In this document: piece after piece, positions 51,871-62,550 of the stretch
Numbering within the stretch: position 1 is the stretch's first letter
Layout: every line of letters begins with the position of its first letter
Assembly: GCA_964502005.1 (NCBI GenBank)
Contig: CAZCUX010000004.1
Coordinates: 186,001-250,000, forward strand
DNA length: 64,000 nt
Direction of reading: 5' to 3'
From: CAJWOS01 sp964502005
GTDB lineage: Bacteria > Myxococcota_A > UBA796 > UBA2385
Position numbers and translations under genes: made by a program
The notes under the pieces: model-generated
The model's database searches: none
What the model was told of the DNA's origin: nothing
Seen by the model: the letters and a program-made list of their open reading frames with translations, nothing else

Positions 51871-53112
51871 ATGTCGATGCTTCTCACCCTTGCTTTGCGC
51901 AATGCCCGTCGAAATGTTCGTCGTACTGTTCTGACAGCGTCTACGGTGCTCATGGGCACCGCGCTCGTGACCCTTGGCGTCGCGTGGCTCGATGGCATTT
52001 TTGGCACGATGATCAATGCGATGGCCGAGGCCTACGGCCACATTCGTATCGTGGACGAGGACTTTTTGGCCCGCGAAGAATTGGCGCCCATGTACGAAAA
52101 CATCGTCGACACGGCGCCAGTGGTTGAGGCGGCCCGCCGTGTACCCGGAGTGGTCGCTGCCTATCCGCGGATTGTTACGGGCGCGGTCATGGCCAAAGGG
52201 GAAGATTTGGGAGATGAGTTCGGGATTGTGATGGGTGCCCCAGAAGATTGGTATACGGAGCGTTTGCATGGTCCGGAGTCCATCATTTCCGGTCGATGGT
52301 TGTCCGGTGAAAAAGACGAAGTTGTATTGGGGAGGAAGCTCGCGGCGCGGCTGGGGGCGCAGGTCGGAGATGAGGTTCTATTGCTTGGGCAGACCCAATA
52401 CGGCTCGATGGCGGATATTGCGCCTACCGTCGTGGGCATCGTGTCCTCCGATGCGATGGTAGACAACGAGGCATTCTTGACCCTAGCGGATGCGCAGTGG
52501 TTCGTGGACCTTCCGGGCGGCGCGCTAGAAGTGCTGGTCTATACAAGCGACCATCAGCAGAACGCGCTCTTGCCCGTGTTGGCAGCGTTGGAGGCGTCTC
52601 CCGCCCTCGCAGGCCTCACTCCTCAAGCGTGGGCGTCTCGTGAGCCGATACCGTCGATGATGCCATTGGTGGATGGCATGTCTGCCTTCATTTCGGGTTT
52701 GGTGGTCTTCATCACAGCGTTGGCCATTTTCAACACCATGACGATGAGTGTGTTGGAACGGACCGGCGAAATCGGGGTGATGCGCGCGATGGGACTCTCC
52801 CGCATTGGCGCCGTACTTCTGTTTGTCGTTGAAGCAGCGGTCATTGGAGTCGTCGGTGGCATCGGCGGAGCGCTCTTGGGGGGCGCCGCGGGGCTGTACC
52901 TTGAAGTGGTCGGCGTCACACTTGACGAGCAACTCTTGGATACTGTTGGGCAAATGTACCCAATGAAACAAACGTTTTACGCAGATGTCAACGCACACAA
53001 TATTGGATTGGCTGTCTTTCTCGGTGTGTGTATTGCTTTGCTGGGTGCATTGTTTCCAGCATTGCGTGCCGCGGGCATCCAGCCGGTCACTGCAATGAAA
53101 GCGCGGAGGTAA
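51871..53112 (+). CDS. FtsX/MacB-type ABC permease 2
   Basis: 413 residues starting 2 bases after permease 1, ending 3 bases before the LolA-like gene. It has the same topology: N-terminal helix (RRTVLTASTVLMGTALVTLGV), periplasmic domain about 45-285, and three C-terminal helices with the coupling motif TGEIGVMRAMGLSRIGAV and FPALRAAGIQPVTAMKA. It is similar to but distinct from permease 1, as LolC and LolE are. The operon lacks a separate membrane-fusion protein, which favours a Lol-like over a drug-efflux role. Confidence 0.9.
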   Translation: MSMLLTLALRNARRNVRRTVLTASTVLMGTALVTLGVAWLDGIFGTMINAMAEAYGHIRIVDEDFLAREELAPMYENIVDTAPVVEAARRVPGVVAAYPRIVTGAVMAKGEDLGDEFGIVMGAPEDWYTERLHGPESIISGRWLSGEKDEVVLGRKLAARLGAQVGDEVLLLGQTQYGSMADIAPTVVGIVSSDAMVDNEAFLTLADAQWFVDLPGGALEVLVYTSDHQQNALLPVLAALEASPALAGLTPQAWASREPIPSMMPLVDGMSAFISGLVVFITALAIFNTMTMSVLERTGEIGVMRAMGLSRIGAVLLFVVEAAVIGVVGGIGGALLGGAAGLYLEVVGVTLDEQLLDTVGQMYPMKQTFYADVNAHNIGLAVFLGVCIALLGALFPALRAAGIQPVTAMKARR

Positions 53113-53115
53113 TCT

Positions 53116-53928
53116 ATGGTGTCACAAAGTTTTCGAGTTCCGAGTGGGCGGGCCTTGCGTCTTGCCGTTGCCGCGCTCGTTTTCGCCCTGACAACGTTGG
53201 GCACTTTGGGCGCTCCGCGTACGGTTTGGGCCGAGGACGCGGCCTTGCCAACCGCAGAAAGTTTGCTGGCTGCAATGGACAAAAACCTCCAGTTCGACAC
53301 GCGAACCTCCACCGCTTCGATGACTGTCGACGATGGGCGGCACCCGCGTACGTACAAGATGGTGTCTTTCGGACGTGGAACGACGGAGGCGGCTATGGAA
53401 TACCTGCTTCCGGAGCGCGACAAGGGCACAAAGATGCTCAAGCTCGGCGACCAGCTATGGCTTTACCTGCCTCGCTCGGAGCGGGTCCAGAAAATCAGTG
53501 GTCATATGTTGCGCCAGGGAATGATGGGCTCCGATGTATCGTATGAAGACCTCATGTCTGCGGAGTCCTTTGCTACGCAATATGTCGCAACTGTTGTAGG
53601 CTCCGAAACACTCGAGGGGCGAACGTGTTGGCGAATCGAGGCAAACGCGCGCGATGAAAGTGTCACCTATCCGAAGCGGGTGATGTGGATTGACGCGCAG
53701 TCGCTCATGCCATTGCGCCAAGAGCTTTTTGCTGTGAGTGGTATGAAGCTCAAAACCTGGACCATGTCCGACATTCGCACGGTCGAGGGACGGCAGGTCG
53801 CGTTCCGTATGGAAATCGCCGATGAGCTCAAGCCGGGTTCCAAGACGGTCTTGGTGACGGAGTCCGTCTCCTTTGGCGTACCGCTCGAAGACGAAGTGTT
53901 TACAAAAAACTGGCTGGAGCGCAGGTAA
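53116..53928 (+). CDS. LolA-like outer-membrane lipoprotein-sorting protein (COG2834 type)
   Basis: 270 residues. Signal peptide about 1-36 ending TVWAED. The mature part is the LolA/LppX-like half-barrel: TASMTVDDGRHPRTYKM, GRGTTEAAMEYLLPERDKGTK, LWLYLPRSERVQKISGHML, GRTCWRIEANARDESVTYPK, MWIDAQSLMPLRQELF. Proteins of this group carry lipoproteins or lipids across the periplasm in a hydrophobic cavity. As the last gene of the ABC operon it is the expected carrier between permeases and the outer-membrane barrel. The family is separate from classical LolA, and the true cargo is unknown. Confidence 0.88.
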   Translation: MVSQSFRVPSGRALRLAVAALVFALTTLGTLGAPRTVWAEDAALPTAESLLAAMDKNLQFDTRTSTASMTVDDGRHPRTYKMVSFGRGTTEAAMEYLLPERDKGTKMLKLGDQLWLYLPRSERVQKISGHMLRQGMMGSDVSYEDLMSAESFATQYVATVVGSETLEGRTCWRIEANARDESVTYPKRVMWIDAQSLMPLRQELFAVSGMKLKTWTMSDIRTVEGRQVAFRMEIADELKPGSKTVLVTESVSFGVPLEDEVFTKNWLERR

Positions 53929-53979
53929 ATATCGACTTGTAGCGTATTTAGAGGCGCTTGCTTATTTGTATATTCGGTG

Positions 53980-54999
53980 CTATCGTGCGGCGTTCTGTTC
54001 GAGCTGCCGGTCGTATGCCGTTCCGGGGACCGTACCGGCTACTTCGTTGAGCCATTCGGGCACGCGGTGCTCAAGCCAATAGCGGGGTCGCCAGGGTGGC
54101 CCCTCCACGAACCCGACGTGTCCGCCTTTGTCCGAAACCTCCAGCGTGACGGCAGAGGACAGTTCGTGGGCGCTCGGCACGACATGTGCGTGCATCAAAG
54201 GGTCGTCTGCGGCGTGGAGAATGAGGGTAGGGGTCTCAATCTGGCCCAGCACGGCGCCGCTTGAAGCGCGGATATAGTAGTCGTCAGCGCTTTCGAATCC
54301 ATGAACCGGCGCCGTAAAGTGTTGGTCGAACTCATAGAAGGTGCGGGCAGTCAAAACACGCCCCAGGTCGACCTTGTTGGAGAGCAGGTGCTTTTTTCGT
54401 GCCACCAGTCGGCGGAGTTTTCGCAGCAACGACGATTGATAGACGCGCGAAAAGCCAGACGAAACGCGGTCGACGCAAGCAGGAATGCTGAACGGCACGG
54501 AAATAGCGACGGCGGCGTCGATAGGCACGATGGCGCCCGTGTCTCCCAAGAGCTTGAGCAGCACATTCCCGCCCAGCGAGATGCCAATCGCAACACGTCT
54601 TCGGTCAGGGTAGCGCTCTGCAAGGGCTTGCAACACCTCTGCGGGATCTTGTGTCATCGCGGAATGGTGCGCGGTCGCGCTGCGGTTGGGTTTCCGTCCG
54701 CAACCGCGGAAGTGAAAGCGGCATACGCGCCAACCTTGGTCGGCGAGCGAATGCGCCAAACCACGGATGGGGGGTGTCCGCCAGTTTCCAATGATGCCAT
54801 GGATAAGCAGTGCAATGGGGCCGGACTCTGGGCCCGTCCACGCCAGCTCTACGCAGTCACCGTCCGAGAGCTCGAAGACCTCCCAAGTGATTTCACGCTC
54901 CCGCTGGATGCGCAGAGTGTTGGGTAGAATCGTCTGTACGTGTGCGTTTTTCATCCACCACGATGGGCGGAACGTGCTTTGAACGACGCGGCCAGCCAT
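53980..54999 (-). CDS. Alpha/beta hydrolase of the YheT/ABHD family
   Basis: 339 residues. The N-terminal FRPSWWMKNAHVQTILPN is the family hallmark. Catalytic Ser is in GISLGGN near 145, the oxyanion region in LLIHGIIGNWRTPP near 65, Asp in LHAADDPL near 265 and His in DKGGHVGF near 295. YheT-type enzymes are cytoplasmic esterases of uncertain natural substrate (short-chain or phospholipid-like esters). Convergent with the LolA-like gene, 51 bases between stops, no functional link seen. Confidence 0.9.
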   Translation of the reverse strand: MAGRVVQSTFRPSWWMKNAHVQTILPNTLRIQREREITWEVFELSDGDCVELAWTGPESGPIALLIHGIIGNWRTPPIRGLAHSLADQGWRVCRFHFRGCGRKPNRSATAHHSAMTQDPAEVLQALAERYPDRRRVAIGISLGGNVLLKLLGDTGAIVPIDAAVAISVPFSIPACVDRVSSGFSRVYQSSLLRKLRRLVARKKHLLSNKVDLGRVLTARTFYEFDQHFTAPVHGFESADDYYIRASSGAVLGQIETPTLILHAADDPLMHAHVVPSAHELSSAVTLEVSDKGGHVGFVEGPPWRPRYWLEHRVPEWLNEVAGTVPGTAYDRQLEQNAAR

Positions 55000-55274
55000 A
55001 CGGCCTCCCAGATGGCATCCGGGTTCCTAATCCAATGCGCGCCAAGTGGGAATTTGAACGACACATATTTGAACAAACTTGCAAAAAATACGACTGTATG
55101 TACGTTTTGGATTCTGCTTGTGTGGTCTTTGGATGTGGAACATGTTTCAGTTTATCGTAGAACTTGTTCTCTTTTCGTGCACCCAATGGCGCGCCGTAGG
55201 ACAGGTGAAACTTGAGCCCCGCACGCCGCGCCTACAGAGTTCGTTTGCACGGCGACCGCGTTGCGTGTTTTGCT

Positions 55275-55754
55275 TCATCCTTGAGGTGGACCGGGTAGCG
55301 TTGCGGTCTCCGACGGCGGCGGGGGCACCCCGTCGAGTGCGTCCATGACCATCTCCAACAGTTGGTGGCACGCGTCCCATGCGTCACGTGTCCAGTCGCC
55401 GATTTCGTCCCCTGTCCAGTGCCGTGTCCGTCGATAGCCCGTCGACACGCGCATCAATCGTTGGGCGCCTTCATCTCCTTGTAATTCCGCGAGAATCGCG
55501 GCTTGGAATCGGCGAACTTCGTCTGCGCCGGGGGGCGAGGCGCCATCGGATGCGAGCCATTGCCGAAAGAGTGCGCGCTGCCCCACTTCGGCGTTTCCCA
55601 ACCCTGGCTGACGCGCAGTGAACACCACACGCGGCACACGCGGGTCCACGTCCAGCGCCAGCACAAGCCCCTTCGCCAGTGCATCGGCGACTTCATCGGG
55701 TTGTTCAAGTATCGCCAAGCGCCAGTCAGGCATATTTTCTCCGCACACCAACAT
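55275..55754 (-). CDS. Short protein of unknown function
   Basis: 159 residues from ATG 55754; ATG at residue 8 (MPDWRLAI) is an alternative, and the frame is open to 55862. No signal or membrane segment. The middle (LALDVDPRVPRVVFTARQPG) and the helical C-terminal half (VRRFQAAILAELQGDEGAQR, WTRDAWDACHQLLEMVMDAL) read like a compact protein. It ends in a Pro-rich tail. No family recognised. The 275-base gap to the YheT gene on its left (55000-55274) shows no other feature. Confidence 0.55.
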   Translation of the reverse strand: MLVCGENMPDWRLAILEQPDEVADALAKGLVLALDVDPRVPRVVFTARQPGLGNAEVGQRALFRQWLASDGASPPGADEVRRFQAAILAELQGDEGAQRLMRVSTGYRRTRHWTGDEIGDWTRDAWDACHQLLEMVMDALDGVPPPPSETATLPGPPQG

Positions 55755-55892
55755 ACGACCCTTTGTCGGTGTTCTGAATGTTTCTGCGTAACAATGCGTC
55801 TTTTTGGAGCGCATTGTGCCACGCGACCCCCATGTAGACACGCTGCCTTGTGTTAGACTCACACGTGGTTTGAAACCGCTTGCGAGGCCCGA

Positions 55893-56705
55893 ATGTCCAG
55901 TGTCAGCAACCTAGCCGGCGTCGCAGCCGCACTCGTCGGCGGAATTTTTTTGGGAGGTACGGTCGGATACCTCGCGCACGCTACCTTTGCGGAGCCAGAG
56001 GTGGTGGTTCCACCGCCGGAAATCATCGAAAAGCAGATTTCCGATGAAGACCTCGCGCGCCTCTGTCAAACTCTGACGGACGATGAAAAAACCAAGGTAG
56101 TCAAAGCGCAGGAGCGTGTGCTCCAGTTGCAAGACGAGATTCAGGCCAAAGAAGCCGCGTTGGCGGAATACAAAGCGAAAGAAATCACCGACGAGAAGCG
56201 TCGAAAGGTTGCGGCGCAAAAGTGGAAGGAGATGGAAGCGGAGGTCGAGCGTCTTCGTTCCCAGCTGCAAACGGCCGAGCAAGAGCGCGACCAACTCCGC
56301 ACCGACCTGAAGAAGACCTTGCGCGATCTGGACAAGCAGATTGCCGAGACGCAGAAGTACAAAGAAGTCGCCAAAGAATACAAGGAAAAGTCTACCATCA
56401 ACCTATGGTCGAGCTTCCAAAACGGCGCAAAGGTGGAAATCTGCGACCGCGGCACGCGAAAACGCCATGAAAAGTGTCATGAGGCCGTGGAAGAAGCACT
56501 CACGCCCGATATTCGCTCGCGGTTCACTACCTGTGTCGACACCTACCAAGCCGTTCCGACCTTGCGGCAGCTTGAAAAAGGGGAGTCGGTGCCCCAGTTC
56601 TCGGTGGCCCTGGCAGACGACAATAAGTTCACGCGAAAGGGGTGGGTCATCGTGTTTTGCGACCCCACCCTGCCAGAAGCGGGCGGTGACGGACTGGACC
56701 TTTAG
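55893..56705 (+). CDS. Membrane-anchored coiled-coil protein
   Basis: 270 residues. N-terminal membrane helix (VAAALVGGIFLGGTVGYLAHA, about 9-30), a Pro-containing linker, then a long Glu/Lys/Gln-rich coiled coil (about 45-165) and a C-terminal globular domain of about 100 residues with four or five cysteines (VEICDRGTRKRHEKCHEAV, RFTTCVDTYQAV, VIVFCDP). Orientation is uncertain; cysteines in the C-terminal domain favour the periplasm. Followed by the pseudokinase gene on the same strand, 79 bases away. No family recognised. Confidence 0.75.
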   Translation: MSSVSNLAGVAAALVGGIFLGGTVGYLAHATFAEPEVVVPPPEIIEKQISDEDLARLCQTLTDDEKTKVVKAQERVLQLQDEIQAKEAALAEYKAKEITDEKRRKVAAQKWKEMEAEVERLRSQLQTAEQERDQLRTDLKKTLRDLDKQIAETQKYKEVAKEYKEKSTINLWSSFQNGAKVEICDRGTRKRHEKCHEAVEEALTPDIRSRFTTCVDTYQAVPTLRQLEKGESVPQFSVALADDNKFTRKGWVIVFCDPTLPEAGGDGLDL

Positions 56706-56784
56706 GCCACGGTCAGTTGTCTGTTTTGAAGGTCCGCAGCCTCGGTTGGCGACCTTTCTTTGAATATTGGTATGACTGGCGACG

Positions 56785-58434
56785 ATGTCGATGCACTTCT
56801 TCCGAAGTGCAATGGCCCGATTGCTGGTCCGCGGATCTCGCCGGACGGGATACGCAGGGTTTCCGGTGGTCGCCCGCAGCTATGGTGTGGACTGTTCTAC
56901 CCTCGCCGCCGATGCCCACCTGATAGATAAGATGGGAGTCCCGTTGCGTTTTTATTACACACGAGAGCCCGGTCCCGAAGGACAGCTACTGACCGAAGAT
57001 GGCGATGCACCCGGTGTATCGCTGGCACCCTTGTTGTCGGCCTATGGTCCGATGCCAATGCGCGCCACGCTGGAGTTGGTCGCGTACCTTGCGGACATCT
57101 TGACCATCTCCGAAGAAGACCGTGCGGTCCATGGTGCCATCACTCCCGAAGGCATTTTTTTGGACGAAGGCGCAGCGGTCTCGATTGGCGGCTGGACGCC
57201 GTCGCCTCGGCCTACGCGTGCGCCCGAAGGCCGGGCGGTCGGGCCTGCGACCGATGTGTTTGGCTTGGGCGAGGTGATGCTGTCCGTCTTGACCGGGCGC
57301 CCCTTGGCCGAGGCTCCGCCAAACGACCGTGCCGTATACGAGGACTACATCCTAGCGCGGCTCTCCGAGGTTGACTGGGCGGCCATGGGCCAAAAGAAGT
57401 GGGTTCCCGAAGTGCAGCACTTCGTGTGCGCCATGCTTGCCCACGCGCCTGCAGAACGACCCGCAGCTCTCGATATTGCGAACGTGCTGGGCGGTGTCGC
57501 ACAGGTCGCGCCCGGCGATGACCTGACCGCCTGGGTCGAAGCCGTGTTCTCGGGTGCCCAGGCACCCATGGGCCGTAGCGCGAGCCCATCGGCCGCAGAC
57601 CTCTACGAAGAAGAAGACCTCGCGCCTCCCGTCGATGAAGAAGACTTGGGTGGTCCGCAAGCCCTGGGTGGTTCACCCGTCAGCAAAACGGCTGCCCTTC
57701 GCCTTCGTAAAGCTGCAAGCGCCAAGGGGGAAAGCACCGCGTTTTGGAGCCGCGACAAGATTGCGTCCTTGTTGGACGAAGACGAAGAGGACGAGCCCGT
57801 TCGACAGACCTTCGTGCCTGGCCGAAAAGGGGGGGCTCCTCCTCCGCCGCCACGGCCGTCTGGCGTCGACTTCAACGCGGAGACGATGCGCACCCCTGCC
57901 GCAGCGCCTCCCGTGCCGCCTCCGACTCCTCCGGGCCTTCCGCGAAGCACTTCTGGTCCCGTCGCAGCCCCACCGCCGCCGACGCGTGCGATTGAGCCGC
58001 CGATTCCACCGCCAACGCCCCCGGTGTCCACGGGCCCTGTCGCGCCGCCGCCGATTGCTGTCGCAACGGCCGCTCCTGTTGCGCCGCCGCCGGTCGCGTC
58101 CACTCCCGTCGTCGCAGCCGGTCCCGTCGTGTCGGGCCCCGTCGTGAGTGCCCCCGTGGTTGCGCCGGTGCCGATTGTCTCGCCACCCGCACCCGCCGCT
58201 CCCGCAGGTTCAAAGTTTTCTTTGCCTGTGATCATCGGCATTGTGGTGGTGTTGCTCGGGATTTGCGCGGGCATTCCTTTGGCGGGAGTCGGCGTTTGGT
58301 ACGTGACCCAGAATCAAGCAGCCGATGGCGCGCAGGCGGTGGATGTCGAGCAACCCACCGGCATCCCCCCCGCTGCGGACCCCCCCAAAGCGACAGAGGA
58401 TACGGGGTCGGACGCCAACGCCAAGGCGAAATAA
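56785..58434 (+). CDS. Membrane pseudokinase with Pro-rich linker (ends at an in-frame TAA)
   Basis: 549 residues to the TAA at 58432-58434. Residues about 60-250 follow a protein-kinase C-lobe outline: HGAITPEGIFLDEGAAVSIGGW replaces HRD...N...DFG, then PATDVFGLGEVMLSVLTGRPL and RPAALDIANVLGG. The catalytic Asp, the metal-binding DFG and a normal Gly-loop/Lys are missing, so it should be inactive. An acidic segment and a Pro/Ala/Val-rich linker (345-470) lead to one membrane helix (FSLPVIIGIVVVLLGICAGI, about 475-500). After the TAA the same frame stays open for 153 codons (next entry). The N-terminus is uncertain: a different frame from 56772 also reads plausibly for 50 codons. Confidence 0.75.
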   Translation: MSMHFFRSAMARLLVRGSRRTGYAGFPVVARSYGVDCSTLAADAHLIDKMGVPLRFYYTREPGPEGQLLTEDGDAPGVSLAPLLSAYGPMPMRATLELVAYLADILTISEEDRAVHGAITPEGIFLDEGAAVSIGGWTPSPRPTRAPEGRAVGPATDVFGLGEVMLSVLTGRPLAEAPPNDRAVYEDYILARLSEVDWAAMGQKKWVPEVQHFVCAMLAHAPAERPAALDIANVLGGVAQVAPGDDLTAWVEAVFSGAQAPMGRSASPSAADLYEEEDLAPPVDEEDLGGPQALGGSPVSKTAALRLRKAASAKGESTAFWSRDKIASLLDEDEEDEPVRQTFVPGRKGGAPPPPPRPSGVDFNAETMRTPAAAPPVPPPTPPGLPRSTSGPVAAPPPPTRAIEPPIPPPTPPVSTGPVAPPPIAVATAAPVAPPPVASTPVVAAGPVVSGPVVSAPVVAPVPIVSPPAPAAPAGSKFSLPVIIGIVVVLLGICAGIPLAGVGVWYVTQNQAADGAQAVDVEQPTGIPPAADPPKATEDTGSDANAKAK

Positions 58435-58896
58435 GAAGAACGACTCGCGGAGGAGAAGAAAAAGCAAGAGGAGGAAGCGAAGCGGAAGAAAGAAGAAGAG
58501 GCGCGGAAGAAGCGGGAGGCTACGCGTACGTCTCCATCCACGAACACGTCGTCTTCCGGGTCGACTTCGAGCGGCTCTACTTCGTCTCGCCCCCCGCCTG
58601 GACGTGGCACGAAAGCGCCCACCTCGTCGACCTCGGGTTCGTCGTCTTCTTCCTCGTCGTCGGATGCGGGCGGCTTCCCCGCAGTGGTGAAGTTCGTGCA
58701 TATGGGCCACGAGACCACCATCTCCTGTGGCGATGGCCAGCAGCAGGAGTTTGTGGGCACCACGCGCATGACCTTCTCTTCTGTGACCACCTGCCGTGTC
58801 GACTCCGAAGGCAAGCGCACCGTCGTGCAGGTCCACAAGGCCGGCAACTCGGAATGCGCCATTGCGGGCGACAAGCTGCGGTGTTCGACGCCGTGA
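58435..58896 (+). pseudogene. In-frame continuation of the pseudokinase after the TAA
   Basis: From the codon after the TAA the frame runs without a stop to TGA 58894-58896. It reads as a charged helix (EERLAEEKKKQEEEAKRKKE), a Ser/Thr-rich spacer, and a 70-residue domain with three or four cysteines (VKFVHMGHETTISCGDGQQQ ... TTCRVDSEG, GNSECAIAGDKLRCSTP). It has no start codon or ribosome site of its own before the helix. The next gene starts on its final stop (GTGA), as expected if translation normally reaches 58896. So the TAA is a nonsense mutation, a sequence error or a read-through site. A single base change would restore a 703-residue protein with a periplasmic C-terminal domain. Confidence 0.7.
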
Positions 58897-59690
58897 CGCA
58901 ATCAGGCAAGGATTCCGTGCGCGATGCGCGTGCCATCGCTGAAGCTGCGGCCTTGGCGGGTGCGCGCGTCATCGCCGAGGCCGGTCTTCAGGTGGGCACG
59001 GTGACCCGCAAGGGTGCGGTCGACCTCGTAACGGCGGTGGACCTCGCGTCGGAAGCTGCGGTGCGGGCCGTGTTGGAAGCGCGGGCTCCAGGCGTCCCCG
59101 TTTTGGCTGAAGAAGGGGGAGGAGCGGCGTCTGCGCGCACACGTTGGATTGTTGACCCTCTCGACGGAACCACCAATTTCGTGCATGGATTCCCCCATTA
59201 TGCCGTCTCCGTGGCGTTAGAGGTCGATGGCGCCTTGCTCGCGGGCGCGATTGTTGACCCGCGCACAATGGCGGTTGCATCGGCGGGCCGGGGTTGTGGT
59301 TCGACACTGAACGGGCAGCGTTTGGCGGTGTCGTCGGTCGATTCGCTCGACGAGGCCTTGTTTTTGACAGGCTTTGCTTACGACCGTCGGGAGCGCCCGG
59401 ATTTTTATCTCGCGCGGGTGCGTCGCGCGCTCGTTGCTGGCCAAGGGCTGCGACGTTGTGGTGCTGCGACCCACGACTTTCTGCACATCGCGTGTGGCCG
59501 CGCCGATGTTTATTGGGAGTACAATCTTGGTCCTTGGGATGTCGCGGCGGGGGTGTTGTTGGTAGAAGAGGCAGGCGGAAAGGTGACCGATCTGCGTGGA
59601 CTTCCCGTAGAAGTCGGGCGCCCGGAGATTTTGGCGACCAATGCTCGCCTTCACGACGCGGCTCTTGATTTGTTGGGGCCGCCTGTTTGA
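58893..59690 (+). CDS. Inositol-monophosphatase-family phosphatase
   Basis: 265 residues from GTG 58893, overlapping the stop of the preceding frame by 4 bases. It has the family metal sites DLVTAVD, Glu in VLAEEGGG, WIVDPLDGTTNFVHGFP and WEYNLGPWDVAAGVLLVEEAGG. These lithium-sensitive, magnesium-dependent enzymes remove phosphate from inositol-1-phosphate, and in bacteria (SuhB type) some also act on other substrates or on transcription. Length is normal. Coupling to the pseudokinase frame suggests an operon, although the functional link is unclear. Confidence 0.92.
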   Translation: MTQSGKDSVRDARAIAEAAALAGARVIAEAGLQVGTVTRKGAVDLVTAVDLASEAAVRAVLEARAPGVPVLAEEGGGAASARTRWIVDPLDGTTNFVHGFPHYAVSVALEVDGALLAGAIVDPRTMAVASAGRGCGSTLNGQRLAVSSVDSLDEALFLTGFAYDRRERPDFYLARVRRALVAGQGLRRCGAATHDFLHIACGRADVYWEYNLGPWDVAAGVLLVEEAGGKVTDLRGLPVEVGRPEILATNARLHDAALDLLGPPV

Positions 59691-59919
59691 CCGATGACAA
59701 GGGCATTGGCGTCATAGAAACGCAACCAAATATGCCCAGGGCGCGCTCCCACTGATAGAATAGAAGGCCGCCCGGAGGAACGGGGTGGACAGGTGCGGTT
59801 GCGTGGTGCGGCCGGACGGGTCTACCGCGACCGGTAGGCCGGGCAGCGTGGTGTAGCCGCCCTTTGGGAATACGCGAAGCCACGATGGGGACCACCGTGT
59901 CCCCTGAGGAGCGATTGAC

Positions 59920-61482
<1,563 letters not shown>

Positions 61483-61509
61483 TCGAGCACCTGCCGCGAG
61501 GGAAGAACC

Positions 61510-62082
61510 ATGGACGCCCAACGTCGTCTCACTATCGAAATCGATACCCTTCATGAAATCGTCGGGAACCTCGATTATTACGGTTTGCTCATTGTAGACC
61601 GCGATTGCCCTCCCCACGACATTGGGGATGCCTTTCGCCGCGAGAGCCGTCGGCTTCATCCCGACCGCTTCACGAGCATAGGAGACGGGGGCGTGCAGCA
61701 GCGTGCCAACGACATCTACCGCTTGGTCAATGAGGCCTATCGCGTGTTGAAGGACCCCGAGCAGCGTGCGCAGTACGATATTCTGCTGGGCGACGGCGTC
61801 ATTCGTATGACCGACGACGCGCGGGCGGGGGCCGCCGCAGAAAAGCGTTCCAACGACCCCAGCAACGCCGCGAAGACCCCCAAGGCGGAAAAATACTGGA
61901 AGATGGCGCTCAACGACTGGGACAACAAGTCCTATCGTGCGTGCGTGATGAACATTCAGTTTGCGTTGGGGCTAGAGCCGTCCAACGAAGTGTTCAAAGA
62001 GTGGCTCGAAAAAGCGGTGGCCGCGCGCGACGAAGATGAGTCCAAGAAAGAAAAGAACCCCTATAAGTTGCGCATCATGTGA
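61510..62082 (+). CDS. J-domain co-chaperone
   Basis: 190 residues. J-domain at about residues 20-95 with YYGLLIVDRDCPPHDIGDAFR, the essential HPD in RLHPDRF, and NEAYRVLKDPEQRAQYD. Residues 125-190 are helical, with a TPR-like pattern (KYWKMALNDWDNKSYRACVM-NIQFALGLEP), then a basic end. It has no G/F or zinc regions, so it is a class C J-protein. Downstream of the lidless Hsp70 and almost certainly its dedicated partner that stimulates ATP hydrolysis. Confidence 0.9.
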   Translation: MDAQRRLTIEIDTLHEIVGNLDYYGLLIVDRDCPPHDIGDAFRRESRRLHPDRFTSIGDGGVQQRANDIYRLVNEAYRVLKDPEQRAQYDILLGDGVIRMTDDARAGAAAEKRSNDPSNAAKTPKAEKYWKMALNDWDNKSYRACVMNIQFALGLEPSNEVFKEWLEKAVAARDEDESKKEKNPYKLRIM

Positions 62083-62142
62083 GACCCCCTTGGTGGGGAG
62101 GGGCTGCTGGTCGGCTCCGTACAACCAACGGGCGATGGGATA

Positions 62143-62550
62143 CTACGAAGGGGCGCACGGCGAAAGTGACTTTGTTCGGTTGGCGAACAAACCGTGAACC
62201 GCGACCCAGTGGAGGTAACGGGACTCCATCTCCTCGGCGCGGGGCGTCTGCAGGCCGTGTTCGTTGGACAACCAGCGAAACGCGCACCCAAATGTGCAAA
62301 AGCGCCCGACCTTTCGCCCAATGACAGCCTCAACCAGCCCGTTTGTTCCGCTTGTGGGGGTAACCACCGTTGTGGTTCCATCGGGGGACCGCACAAGGAG
62401 GCTGCGCGGAATCTCCGCGTTGGTATAAGGTACAGCCCATATCGTCCAGCCATCGAGGGCGTCGACTTCCATCCGTTGATGGGTGGAGTGCCGTGCGCGC
62501 ACATCGGCAAGCGCGGGGCGGGGACTTTCCTTGGCCAAACAGGATGACAT
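62143..62550 (-). CDS. Small protein of unknown function
   Basis: 135 residues from ATG 62550; the frame is open upstream to 62811, but that part is Arg-rich and reads as non-coding. The convincing part is central: VDALDGWTIWAVPYTNAEIP, LLVRSPDGTTTVVTPTSG, AVIGRKVGRFCTFGCAFRWL. Two nearby cysteines (FCTFGC) could bind metal. No signal or membrane helix. Convergent to the J-protein gene and downstream of the FGE-domain gene on the same strand, about 300 bases away. No family recognised. Confidence 0.5.
   Translation of the reverse strand: MSSCLAKESPRPALADVRARHSTHQRMEVDALDGWTIWAVPYTNAEIPRSLLVRSPDGTTTVVTPTSGTNGLVEAVIGRKVGRFCTFGCAFRWLSNEHGLQTPRAEEMESRYLHWVAVHGLFANRTKSLSPCAPS

Noticed and set aside
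56772..56929. Alternative N-terminal frame for the pseudokinase (MTGDDVDALLPKCNGP...)
   Set aside because: Reads plausibly but ends after 52 codons and would need a frameshift to join the kinase-like part; kept only as a doubt about the start.
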